Positions 46,858 to 54,431 of a stretch of 64,000 nucleotides of DNA are shown piece after piece. The first letter of the stretch is position 1, and each line of letters begins with the position of its first letter. Source of the DNA: Brevibacillus sp. JNUCC-41 (lineage in GTDB: Bacteria; Bacillota; Bacilli; Bacillales; DSM-1321); NCBI RefSeq assembly GCF_014844095.1, contig NZ_CP062163.1:5117501-5181500 (forward strand), written 5' to 3'. A program made the position numbers and the translations under genes. The notes beneath the pieces are model-generated. The model had not been told where the DNA came from and searched no databases. It worked only from the letters and a program-made list of their open reading frames with translations.

Positions 46858-47739
46858 TTAGAAGGCTTGCACTTTCGTAATAGACTTGGCTCGCATATCC
46901 GTCATCTGTTTCGGCTTCATTATACTTTCACTTTTCCATTTGATATGAATCTTCTTTCCCTCCAAGGGAAGATCATCATTGAAAAGTAAGTGCCAACTCC
47001 CATGAAAGGATCCGTCCGTTGTTTGATAGGCAATTCCCTCATAAACATTTCCTTCGTTCTGGATTTCGATTAAGTAAGCGCCTGGCGGGGGTGTCAGGAA
47101 TGTTTCCGATAATGTAACGGTGACGTGTTGATTTTCCTTGGAAATGATGGTACCTTGGCTTTCAAAGTATGTGCCCAGGAATGGCGGGATATCTGCGAAC
47201 CGACCTTCTGCAATCAAGTTTCTAAGCTTAGTGGAACTTACTTTTTCATGATCGATTTCAAACTTCTTCATTTCCGTCACTTCAAAAAATCGCTTACCTT
47301 CGATTTTCAGCGTTTCCATATTCCCTTCCCCTTTATGTCCATAGCGGAAATCGAATCCAGCCACGGCATGCTTGCATTTAAATCCACATAAATAATCCTC
47401 GATAAAGCCCGTAGGTGAAAGATGGGCAAATGCAGAATCGAAGTTCACGACTATCAAGGTTTCTACACCTAAACCTTGCATGATTTTTGCTTTTTGCTCT
47501 AAAGGAGTCATATATGTTTGGGGTTGAGCGTTTCCTAAGATTTGATTTGGATGCGGAAAAAATGTCATGACTGCCAATTTCAAATCTTGCTGTATGGCAA
47601 TCCTTTTAGCTAGATGTATCAGTTCTTGATGGCCAAGATGAACTCCGTCGAAAAATCCAAGAGCCAGCACACACGGTTCTGCTACTGCCGTATATACACC
47701 GGAAATTGGGTGCTGAACATGAATGATATCCAAATCCAT
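46858..47739 (-). CDS. FAD-synthetase-like protein (RibF N-domain) of the island
   Basis: 293 aa. The nucleotidyltransferase domain has G-F-F-D-G-V-H-L-G-H-Q (28-38), the HxGH-type site for FMN adenylylation, and S-S-T-K-L-R-N-L-I near 165. The C-terminal part where bifunctional RibF has riboflavin kinase lacks the G-F-P-T-A-N motif and looks degenerate (L-T-P-P-P-G-A-Y-L-I-E-I only), so kinase activity is unlikely. It could provide FAD for the two monooxygenases. Spacing: 157 bp after hpaD and 232 bp before DUF485, same strand. Confidence 0.75.
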   Translation of the reverse strand: MDLDIIHVQHPISGVYTAVAEPCVLALGFFDGVHLGHQELIHLAKRIAIQQDLKLAVMTFFPHPNQILGNAQPQTYMTPLEQKAKIMQGLGVETLIVVNFDSAFAHLSPTGFIEDYLCGFKCKHAVAGFDFRYGHKGEGNMETLKIEGKRFFEVTEMKKFEIDHEKVSSTKLRNLIAEGRFADIPPFLGTYFESQGTIISKENQHVTVTLSETFLTPPPGAYLIEIQNEGNVYEGIAYQTTDGSFHGSWHLLFNDDLPLEGKKIHIKWKSESIMKPKQMTDMRAKSITKVQAF

Positions 47740-47896
47740 CCTCCTTCCTTTGATTCTTGAAAGGTTACATTATAAACTCAGTAAACGGACCTTCGATAAT
47801 CCAGAAGTTTCCATCAACCATTCACCAGTTCTGTTCCCTTAAACAGGCTTATACGCACTAGCGCCCTATCCAATTGACCGTGGGTCCCGTTTCTCT

Positions 47897-48880
47897 TTAG
47901 ATGATGAATTCAGGCTTGCTTTTTGCCAGAATCGGTTCTTTAAGAGGAACTTCTTCACCTGATATTATATCAAGTACAGCAGATGCCTCATCAAACCATG
48001 AATCCGGAGCTTTGGCTCCCCAGAATGTCTGGCGTCTTGGATCATTCAAATCCCAATGAATCGGTTCGGTATCAGGGTCAGCCGTTAAGTAATCACCATT
48101 GTATAATTCGATCCTATGACCGTCCGGATCTCTTAAATATAAGAAGAATGCATTGGATAGACCGTGCCTTCCTGGTCCGCGTTCGATGGACTGGGCATAT
48201 CCCAGTGAAGCCAGTACATCACAGGCATGGATAAGTGCAAGGGGGTCAGGCAGAAAGAAGCCAACATGATGAAGTCTTGGACCGATTCCGTTCATGAATG
48301 CCTGGTCATGGACCGTTTGCTTTCTATGAAGCCACGTCGCCCATAATTTGCCCGAATCATCCACTGTGTCTTCCGAGCACGCAAAACCTAATTCTTTCAC
48401 GTAAAAATCATAGGCATTTTGTACATTTGGTACACAGCAATTCACATGATCGATCCTTTGGACCCTTGAACCCCTATGCATATCGTATCGTTGAAGCAAT
48501 CTCTCGGCTTTATCCATTTTGCTGAAAAACTCCACTGGCAATCCTGAAATATCCTGAACTCGTAGCGACTTGCCTAGTGCATGCTGTGTTCCTTCCTGCA
48601 TCCACTTCATTTTCATTCCCTTGGATAGGAAAAAAGATTCCAATTCTTCAAGGTCTTCCTCTTTTTCAACCTTGTATCCTATTGCTTCAACGCTTGGCTT
48701 TTCTGCCTTTTGCAAAATAAGCGAGTGATGATGCGCTTCCTCTAAACCACGTAAATATATGTGATCATTCGTTCTTTCCGTTTCAATGAAACCTAAAGCA
48801 TCCACATAAAAGGCTCTTGATTTATCCAGATCTGTTACATTAAGTATCGTTCTCGCAACACGAATAATAGAAAAACTCAT
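47897..48880 (-). CDS. hpaD: 3,4-dihydroxyphenylacetate 2,3-dioxygenase HpaD (type I extradiol)
   Basis: 327 aa. Two vicinal-oxygen-chelate repeats; ligands His145 (I-D-H-V-N), His204 or 205 (L-H-H-V-G-F) and Glu258 (H-R-I-E-L-Y) match the 2-His-1-Glu site of Brevibacterium/Arthrobacter homoprotocatechuate dioxygenase (H155, H214, E267). It opens homoprotocatechuate to 5-carboxymethyl-2-hydroxymuconic semialdehyde. Iron or manganese cannot be told. Start 48880 follows GAAGGGGAGAATACT; the frame to 48937 is rejected. It is 31 bp after hpaE. Confidence 0.95.
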   Translation of the reverse strand: MSFSIIRVARTILNVTDLDKSRAFYVDALGFIETERTNDHIYLRGLEEAHHHSLILQKAEKPSVEAIGYKVEKEEDLEELESFFLSKGMKMKWMQEGTQHALGKSLRVQDISGLPVEFFSKMDKAERLLQRYDMHRGSRVQRIDHVNCCVPNVQNAYDFYVKELGFACSEDTVDDSGKLWATWLHRKQTVHDQAFMNGIGPRLHHVGFFLPDPLALIHACDVLASLGYAQSIERGPGRHGLSNAFFLYLRDPDGHRIELYNGDYLTADPDTEPIHWDLNDPRRQTFWGAKAPDSWFDEASAVLDIISGEEVPLKEPILAKSKPEFII

Positions 48881-48911
48881 AGTATTCTCCCCTTCTTTAA
48901 TGAAACACGGA

Positions 48912-50426
48912 TTATTTTTCAGCAGAAGAAACAGCATTTTGTTTTACGTCGCCAAATTTCGGAATGTGATGTTCACCAATTGCTACGTGGATAACTTGTG
49001 TTTCCGTATAGAATTCAAAGCTATAATGGCCACCTTCACGTCCTACCCCACTATATTTCGATCCTCCAAACGGGATTCGCAAATCCCTTACGTTTTGGGA
49101 ATTCACCCAGACCATCCCGCTATCGACAGCCTGTGCAAACCTATGTCCACGTTTCATATCATTGGTCCATACATAAGCAGCAAGCCCATACTTTACATCG
49201 TTAGCCATTCTCAGTACCTCCTCTTCAGTCTTGAAAGGAATGACTGCCATGACTGGTCCAAAAATCTCTTCCTGTGCCACCGTCATCTCATTTGTACAGT
49301 TCAAGAGAAGCGTCGGGGCAATAAAATTCCCTTCCTTGAACGCACTCGGTATGGCACCGCTTACAATTTCCGCCCCTTCATCTTTTGCTATATCCAGATA
49401 ACGGGAGACATTATTAAAATGGTTACGATGGATCAGCGGTCCGATTTCCGTTTCTGGGTCCATTGGGTTTCCAATTTTGATATTATGAACACGTTCCTTC
49501 AATTCTGCAACGAACTGGTCTATTATCGATTCATGGACAAATAATCTGGAATTGGCTGTGCAGCGTTCCCCATTGAATGAATAAATTCCCCAAACCACAG
49601 AATCCAGGGCTTTTTCTAAATCGGCATCTTCAAAAATGACCGCTGGCGATTTACCTCCGAGTTCCATGGAAAAACGTTTCATTGTATCCGCACCATTTTT
49701 AACGATTTCAGCGCCAGTCGTCGTTTCCCCGGTAAAGGATATCAATTGGACTTCAGGATGGGCAACCAAGGACGCCCCTGCTGTTTCCCCAAAACCGTGA
49801 ACGATATTGAATACGCCTTTCGGCAGACCGGATTGGTCAATGATTTGTGCCAATTTATTGGCAGTCAATGGGGACCACTCCGCCGGTTTTAGGACACATG
49901 TATTACCTGTAGCCAGGGCCGGGGCGATCTTCCAGGTTTCTAACATGAATGGCGCATTCCAAGGAGTGATTAATCCTGCCACTCCTATCGGTTTATGAAT
50001 CGTATAATTGATGAATGTGTCATCCACTTGATACGACTCTCCTATTAGCCTGCTTTTCACCATCTCAGAATAAAACCGGAAATTCTCCGCTCCCCTTGCC
50101 GCCTGTTTTTTTGTCTGGCTAATCGGCAACCCTGTATCAAGGGATTCCAAAAAGGAAATTTCTTCTGCATTTTCTTCAATTAAATCAGCAATCCTATTAA
50201 TGTACTTCAATCTTTCTTCCACTTTCATCGTTCTCCATGGACCATTATCGAATGCATCTCTTGCAGCGGCTACCGCTTGATCGATGTCCTCTTTAAACCC
50301 TTCTGCCACATTATTTATTGCTTGATTATTAAAAGGGCTTAAATTTCCAAATGTTTTCCCTGAGATTCCATCGACAAATTGACCATTGATGTAATGCTTG
50401 ACATCTTGCACGGGAAAAGTTTGCAT
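48912..50426 (-). CDS. hpaE: 5-carboxymethyl-2-hydroxymuconate semialdehyde dehydrogenase HpaE
   Basis: 504 aa aldehyde dehydrogenase. Catalytic Cys289 (N-G-E-R-C-T) and Glu255 (M-E-L-G-G-K-S) are in place, with F-T-G-E-T-T-T-G for NAD binding and P-W-N-A-P-F at the active site entry. It oxidises the ring-cleavage semialdehyde to 5-carboxymethyl-2-hydroxymuconate. AAAGGAGGATTTATC-ATG fixes the start at 50426. Follows the dapA-like gene after a gap of 78 bp holding a stem-loop. Confidence 0.94.
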   Translation of the reverse strand: MQTFPVQDVKHYINGQFVDGISGKTFGNLSPFNNQAINNVAEGFKEDIDQAVAAARDAFDNGPWRTMKVEERLKYINRIADLIEENAEEISFLESLDTGLPISQTKKQAARGAENFRFYSEMVKSRLIGESYQVDDTFINYTIHKPIGVAGLITPWNAPFMLETWKIAPALATGNTCVLKPAEWSPLTANKLAQIIDQSGLPKGVFNIVHGFGETAGASLVAHPEVQLISFTGETTTGAEIVKNGADTMKRFSMELGGKSPAVIFEDADLEKALDSVVWGIYSFNGERCTANSRLFVHESIIDQFVAELKERVHNIKIGNPMDPETEIGPLIHRNHFNNVSRYLDIAKDEGAEIVSGAIPSAFKEGNFIAPTLLLNCTNEMTVAQEEIFGPVMAVIPFKTEEEVLRMANDVKYGLAAYVWTNDMKRGHRFAQAVDSGMVWVNSQNVRDLRIPFGGSKYSGVGREGGHYSFEFYTETQVIHVAIGEHHIPKFGDVKQNAVSSAEK

Positions 50427-50451
50427 GATAAATCCTCCTTTAAAAATTAAT

Positions 50452-50496
50452 TCGGGAAGATGACAAAAATCTATTAGATTCGTGCAATCTTCCCGA
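50452..50496 (-). other. Intercistronic stem-loop between the dapA-like gene and hpaE
   Basis: TCGGGAAGAT and ATCTTCCCGA are perfect 10-bp complements around a 25-nt loop, itself with a small AATCTATTAGATT hairpin, followed on the minus strand by AATTAATTTTT. It could partly end transcription, or set different mRNA levels for the aldolase and HpaE. Confidence 0.5.
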
Positions 50497-50504
50497 TCTA
50501 GCAA

Positions 50505-51422
50505 TTATGACTGGATTATTTGGTCAATCAACCCGTATGATTGAAGAGTTTCACGCAGTTCTTTTTCCAATGGTTCCGAAGGCGGACCCATTGGCGGCCT
50601 TAATGCAGGATTGATTTTCCCCATCATCCCCATCGCAGCTTTTAATGGTCCTGGATTGGTTTCTTTAAACAAAACATCATTCAATGGCATTAATTTGTAA
50701 TGGAGATCAAGTGCCTTATCCACATCCCCCTCCACCCAAAGGTTATAAATTTCCGCAACTTCTTTAGGGGTGATATTTGCAGTAGCACTTATATGTCCAG
50801 CACCTCCAATAGCCAACATTGGATAGCATAGTAATTCGATGCCCGAATATAAGAGAAAATCCCTTCCGCAATTCAATAAGACACGGTTCACATGTTCGAA
50901 ATCTTTATTAGATTCCTTTACACCAATAATATTTTCACAATCTTCAGCAAGACGTGCCAATGTCTTCACTTCTAGATTCGTCGCCGTTCTTCCAGGAATG
51001 TTATAAACGATAATCGGGATATCAACAGAATCGGCTACCGTTTTAAAATGATTGTAAAGTGCCTGTTGATTCGGTTTATTGTAATAAGGAACGATGACTA
51101 AAGCAGCATCCGCACCCATTTCCTGTGCCATTTTTGTCAAATGCAACGTTTCTTTCTGATTGGCAGATCCAGTACCTGGTGCAACTGGAACACGGGCTTT
51201 TGCTGCTTTAATAGCCGTTTCCATCACTAATTCCCGTTCCTTAATCGTTAATGAACTCGGCTCTCCGGTAGTACCGCATACCGAGATTCCATGGGAACCG
51301 CTTTCAATGTGCCAGTTTACCAGATTTTCAATTGCTTTTACATCCACTTCCATCTTGTCATCAAACGGAGTGATAACGGGAGCGATGGATCCTCTTAAAC
51401 GACTTTTGATTTCCTCGTACAT
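50505..51422 (-). CDS. DapA-family aldolase of the homoprotocatechuate pathway
   Basis: 305 aa. TIM-barrel class I lyase of the DHDPS/NAL family: C-G-T-T-G-E-P (Thr51-Thr52), Y140 and R145 in Y-N-I-P-G-R-T, Schiff-base Lys169 in G-V-K-E-S. The genomic DapA for lysine is expected elsewhere (next to asd/dapG), so this is likely the enzyme that cleaves 2,4-dihydroxyhept-2-ene-1,7-dioate to pyruvate and succinate semialdehyde, replacing HpaI. Start 51422 follows AAAGGGTGG, 7 bases upstream; the frame to 51467 is rejected. It may also do the missing hydration (see findings). Confidence 0.85.
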   Translation of the reverse strand: MYEEIKSRLRGSIAPVITPFDDKMEVDVKAIENLVNWHIESGSHGISVCGTTGEPSSLTIKERELVMETAIKAAKARVPVAPGTGSANQKETLHLTKMAQEMGADAALVIVPYYNKPNQQALYNHFKTVADSVDIPIIVYNIPGRTATNLEVKTLARLAEDCENIIGVKESNKDFEHVNRVLLNCGRDFLLYSGIELLCYPMLAIGGAGHISATANITPKEVAEIYNLWVEGDVDKALDLHYKLMPLNDVLFKETNPGPLKAAMGMMGKINPALRPPMGPPSEPLEKELRETLQSYGLIDQIIQS

Positions 51423-51470
51423 TTTTTCTACCACCCTTTCATTATTTGAATATTCGGAATAATACAAGTG

Positions 51471-51524
51471 AAAAAAATGGCTTTGCTTTTATGAATAATC
51501 GATTGACTATTATAAAACAAAGCC
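51471..51524 (-). terminator. Terminator between gntR and the dapA-like gene
   Basis: GGCTTTGTTTTATA pairs with TAAAAGCAAAGCC on the minus strand, followed by ATTTTTTTC (51471-51478). It should stop most transcripts from the gntR promoter and allow some read-through to dapA-hpaE-hpaD, since no good promoter is seen between. Confidence 0.7.
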
Positions 51525-51531
51525 AAGGTCA

Positions 51532-52209
51532 TCAAAGTGCCTGATCGTGATTAGTTTCCGCCCTCTGCTTGAATGTGCTGATGGCATTCAGTTTATGCTT
51601 TCTCACCAATGATTCAATTTCTTCAAAAGATGCTTTTTCCTTTAGAAGCTTTATGATGCTTTCATGTTCGCGAATCGATTGGACTGCACGTTGCGGAACC
51701 ATGGTGAACATGGATTTTCTGACTCTATTCATTCTTTGTTGTGCCTGTTTGATTTCCTCCTTTAAAAAGGAATTTCCGCACTTTTCATAGATTTCCGCAT
51801 GGAAACATTCGTTTAACTTACCAAACAGCTCTAATTCAAAGTTATGGAGGGCTTTTTCCATTTCTTTGTTTAAATTAATTAGATTTTCAAAATCATGATC
51901 ATTCATCGTTAAAGAACTGAGGGCAGCTGCATATCCTTCAAGCAAAGATAAAACAGAAAGAGTTTCAATGTATTCGCTCTCATTAATGCTTGTAACCACC
52001 GCTCCGCTATAAGGCTTATATTGAATAAGACCATCAGATTCCAGTTGCCTGATCGCTTCCCTGACAGGAATCGGACTTAAACTAAGTTCTTTTGCCGTTT
52101 GATCGATAATGATCCGCTGTCCAGAACCATATGTTCCATCCAAAATTAATTTACGAAGGTGCTCATATGCTATTTGCTTTTTGCTGGGGTTTTTGTTTTT
52201 CTCTTCCAT
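51532..52209 (-). CDS. GntR-family (FCD subfamily) transcriptional regulator
   Basis: 225 aa. N-terminal winged HTH, Y-E-H-L-R-K-L-I-L-D-G-T-Y-G-S-G-Q-R-I and S-P-I-P-V-R-E-A-I-R-Q-L-E-S-D-G-L-I, and an all-helical FCD ligand domain with H136-type positions (F-H-A-E-I-Y) and R-E-H-E-S-I. The gene lies under three 12-bp palindromes, so it likely represses itself; the same palindromes at hpaG1 suggest it controls the catabolic operons. The effector is unknown; a pathway acid is likely. Confidence 0.9.
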   Translation of the reverse strand: MEEKNKNPSKKQIAYEHLRKLILDGTYGSGQRIIIDQTAKELSLSPIPVREAIRQLESDGLIQYKPYSGAVVTSINESEYIETLSVLSLLEGYAAALSSLTMNDHDFENLINLNKEMEKALHNFELELFGKLNECFHAEIYEKCGNSFLKEEIKQAQQRMNRVRKSMFTMVPQRAVQSIREHESIIKLLKEKASFEEIESLVRKHKLNAISTFKQRAETNHDQAL

Positions 52210-52215
52210 ATTTTC

Positions 52216-52272
52216 ATCATATATGAAATCATATATGATTGCAATCGATTTTTATTAAAAATCATATATGAT
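52216..52272 (-). promoter_or_regulatory. gntR promoter with three palindromic operators
   Basis: Palindromes ATCATATATGAA (52216-52227), ATCATATATGAT (52228-52239, abutting the first) and ATCATATATGAT (52261-52272). On the minus strand, TTGTAA - 18 bp - TATGAT gives a -35/-10 pair whose -10 is inside the outer operator. All lie within 63 bp of the gntR start. The abutting pair repeats the layout in front of hpaG1. Confidence 0.75.
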
Positions 52273-52357
52273 TTTCACTTTTCTTTACAAATTTGTTTTG
52301 CAAAACGCCTATCATGTCTTCTTCCCGAAAGTACCATATCGAAATATAATCGAAAAA

Positions 52358-52396
52358 AACCTGCAGACCCTGGTGTTGCCAGGTAGTCTGCAGGTT
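52358..52396 (-). terminator. Terminator of aspB
   Basis: AACCTGCAGAC/GTCTGCAGGTT (11 bp) with an inner CCTGG/CCAGG stem, then six T on the minus strand. It also marks the border of the catabolic island. Confidence 0.92.
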
Positions 52397-52406
52397 TTTG
52401 GGAAAA

Positions 52407-53591
52407 TTATGCCATTTTTGATTTAACGAATGAATGTATTCTTTCAACTGCTGCTTCCAGCAACTCTAATGAAGTTGCATAAGAGAGCCTGATGTTATCA
52501 GGTGCACCAAAACCTGAACCTGGAATAACAGCCACTTGCGCTTCTTCCAGCAATGCAGTCGTAAATTCCTCGACATTGCTGTAACCTGTTAATTCAACTG
52601 CACGTTTAACGTTCGGGAATAAATAAAATGCCCCTTGCGGTTTAATGCAGCTGATCCCTGGAATTTCAACCAATTTATCATATATCGTATTCAAGCGGCC
52701 TTCAAAAGACTGACGCATTTCTTCAACAGGCTCCTGTGTACCATCATAAGCGGCAATCGCACCATATTGAGCAGTTGTGGTAGGATTGGATGTGCTATGG
52801 CTTGCAAGGTTCGTCATTGCTTTAATGATGGACTCATCACCGACTGCATAACCAATTCTCCAGCCAGTCATCGAATGCGACTTAGAAACACCGTTGATGA
52901 TGATCGTTTGCTTTTTCAATTCAGGTGAAATCTCTGCAATGGATGTATGTTTAGCATTTCCATAAACCAATTTTTCGTAAATTTCGTCGGAAACGATCAA
53001 GATATCATGAGCCAGGCAAACTTCCCCGATAGCCGCCAATTCTTCCCTGGTATAAAGCATGCCCGTTGGATTGCTTGGAGAGTTGATGATAACCGCTTTC
53101 GTTTTTTCGGTAATTGCTTGTTCTAATTGTTCTTTAGTGATTTTATATTGATTTTCTTCCGTACCTACTACATAAACAGGCTTACCGTCAGCAAGCTTGA
53201 TTTGCTCAGGATAGCTCACCCAATATGGTATCGGAACAATGACTTCATCTCCTTCATCCAGGATAGCTTGAAACAATGTGTAAAGCGCGTGCTTTGCACC
53301 TGAGCCAACTACAATTTGAGACGGTTTGTATTCCAAGCCTTGATCACGCTTCAATTTAGCCGCAATTGCTTCTTTTAGCTTCGGCAGACCAGCGGATGGC
53401 GTGTATTTAGTTTGACCCTCATTCATGGAAAGAAGGGCTGCATCTATGATATGTTTTGGCGTATTATAGTCTGGTTCACCAGCACCCAAACCAATTATAT
53501 CTAGACCTTGGGCCTTAAGTTCCTTCGCTTTTGCCGTGATGGCCAATGTTGTTGATGGCGTTAATGACTGAACGCGGTTCGCTAATTTCAT
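52407..53591 (-). CDS. aspB: Aspartate aminotransferase AspB
   Basis: 394 aa (B. subtilis 393). Fold-type I PLP aminotransferase of subgroup I-beta: G-L-G-A-G-E-P-D-Y-N-T-P, N-S-P-S-N-P-T-G, the PLP Lys in V-S-K-S-H-S-M-T-G-W-R-I-G-Y and the substrate-binding Arg in N-I-R-L-S-Y. It makes aspartate from oxaloacetate. Following ypmB by 19 bp, it is probably in an operon with ypmA-ypmB. Confidence 0.96.
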   Translation of the reverse strand: MKLANRVQSLTPSTTLAITAKAKELKAQGLDIIGLGAGEPDYNTPKHIIDAALLSMNEGQTKYTPSAGLPKLKEAIAAKLKRDQGLEYKPSQIVVGSGAKHALYTLFQAILDEGDEVIVPIPYWVSYPEQIKLADGKPVYVVGTEENQYKITKEQLEQAITEKTKAVIINSPSNPTGMLYTREELAAIGEVCLAHDILIVSDEIYEKLVYGNAKHTSIAEISPELKKQTIIINGVSKSHSMTGWRIGYAVGDESIIKAMTNLASHSTSNPTTTAQYGAIAAYDGTQEPVEEMRQSFEGRLNTIYDKLVEIPGISCIKPQGAFYLFPNVKRAVELTGYSNVEEFTTALLEEAQVAVIPGSGFGAPDNIRLSYATSLELLEAAVERIHSFVKSKMA

Positions 53592-53610
53592 TTTAAATTA
53601 ATCCTCCATT

Positions 53611-54087
53611 CTAAATGCTTCGATAATACTTCAGCCATTCCCCAGTTTTAAAATCATAATAGTCATAGTTAAAACGCTGGGATTCATCAAGGTACGTTAC
53701 TTCCCAAAGCGGAACGTTCTTTTCCATGCCTAGCTTAACCGAAATGATTTTTTGGGGATTAAGCTGTTCTTTGACAATGTTTAAGATCTCTTTTTTTGAT
53801 TTACCATCTTTATAGTTTTCCACTACTATTTCTTTCTTCTTATCCTCAGGAAGCCAGACTATTTTTTTAGTCCCTTTTTCTCCCTTACCAATGATTACGG
53901 AGTATGAATCCTGCCCATTATAAGGGTAAAATTCTTCCATCGTCACAAGGCCGCCCTCTTCCTTTGCCTTTTTGAAAGCCTCATTACCAGCCTCTTTTTT
54001 TGGCTGCAACGCTTTAATATATGCCCCGCTGACAAATCCGATAAAACAAAGGACCAGGATAGAAGCAATAATCAACCATTTTTTCAA
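53611..54087 (-). CDS. ypmB: YpmB, membrane-anchored PepSY-like protein
   Basis: 158 aa. One N-terminal membrane anchor (I-I-A-S-I-L-V-L-C-F-I-G-F-V-S-G) and an extracellular part with two PepSY/DUF5590-like folds: Y-K-D-G-K-S-K-K-E-I-L and a C-terminal W-E-V-T-Y-L-D. Length matches B. subtilis YpmB (161). Function not known. Between ypmA and aspB in the conserved order. Confidence 0.92.
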   Translation of the reverse strand: MKKWLIIASILVLCFIGFVSGAYIKALQPKKEAGNEAFKKAKEEGGLVTMEEFYPYNGQDSYSVIIGKGEKGTKKIVWLPEDKKKEIVVENYKDGKSKKEILNIVKEQLNPQKIISVKLGMEKNVPLWEVTYLDESQRFNYDYYDFKTGEWLKYYRSI

Positions 54088-54105
54088 AGCTGCTTTTCCT
54101 TCTTT

Positions 54106-54276
54106 CTATGTACGATAAATTGTAAATATCGCTTTTTCTTGATCTTGGGAATCCAGTGCCAGACCGAACATTAAGTCATCTTTTTTCAATGTTCGGTTCA
54201 AAGAATCTACAATTTTATACAGATCAGGAGAATGTTGCAACCTGACTGTTGAAATTACTTCGATTTTACTTTCCAT
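54106..54276 (-). CDS. ypmA: YpmA (small conserved protein)
   Basis: 56 aa; B. subtilis YpmA is 57. M-E-S-K-I-E-V-I-S-T-V-R-L-Q, then D-D-L-M-F-G-L-A-L-D and the end F-T-I-Y-R-T. Start 54276 follows GGAGGGGCGTTTTC; the frame to 54315 has no site. Function unknown. It lies 18 bp before ypmB. Confidence 0.9.
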   Translation of the reverse strand: MESKIEVISTVRLQHSPDLYKIVDSLNRTLKKDDLMFGLALDSQDQEKAIFTIYRT

Positions 54277-54431
54277 GAAAACGCCCCTCCATTTTAATAA
54301 TTTGTCAACAACCACTGGTATGAATAGGATTTGAAGGCTTTACCACCTATCACATTATACCAGTTCAAAAGTAATTTTTCTTTATAAATTATTAAAAATT
54401 CATTTTAGATTAAGAAGGATTTAAAGATTCT

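Noticed and set aside
48900-49544. 214-codon frame on the plus strand opposite hpaE
   Set aside because: Shadow of a well supported aldehyde dehydrogenase gene, no family motifs.
36000-52400. Mobile-element ends around the catabolic island
   Set aside because: No transposase, integrase, tRNA target or flanking direct repeats could be found by eye.
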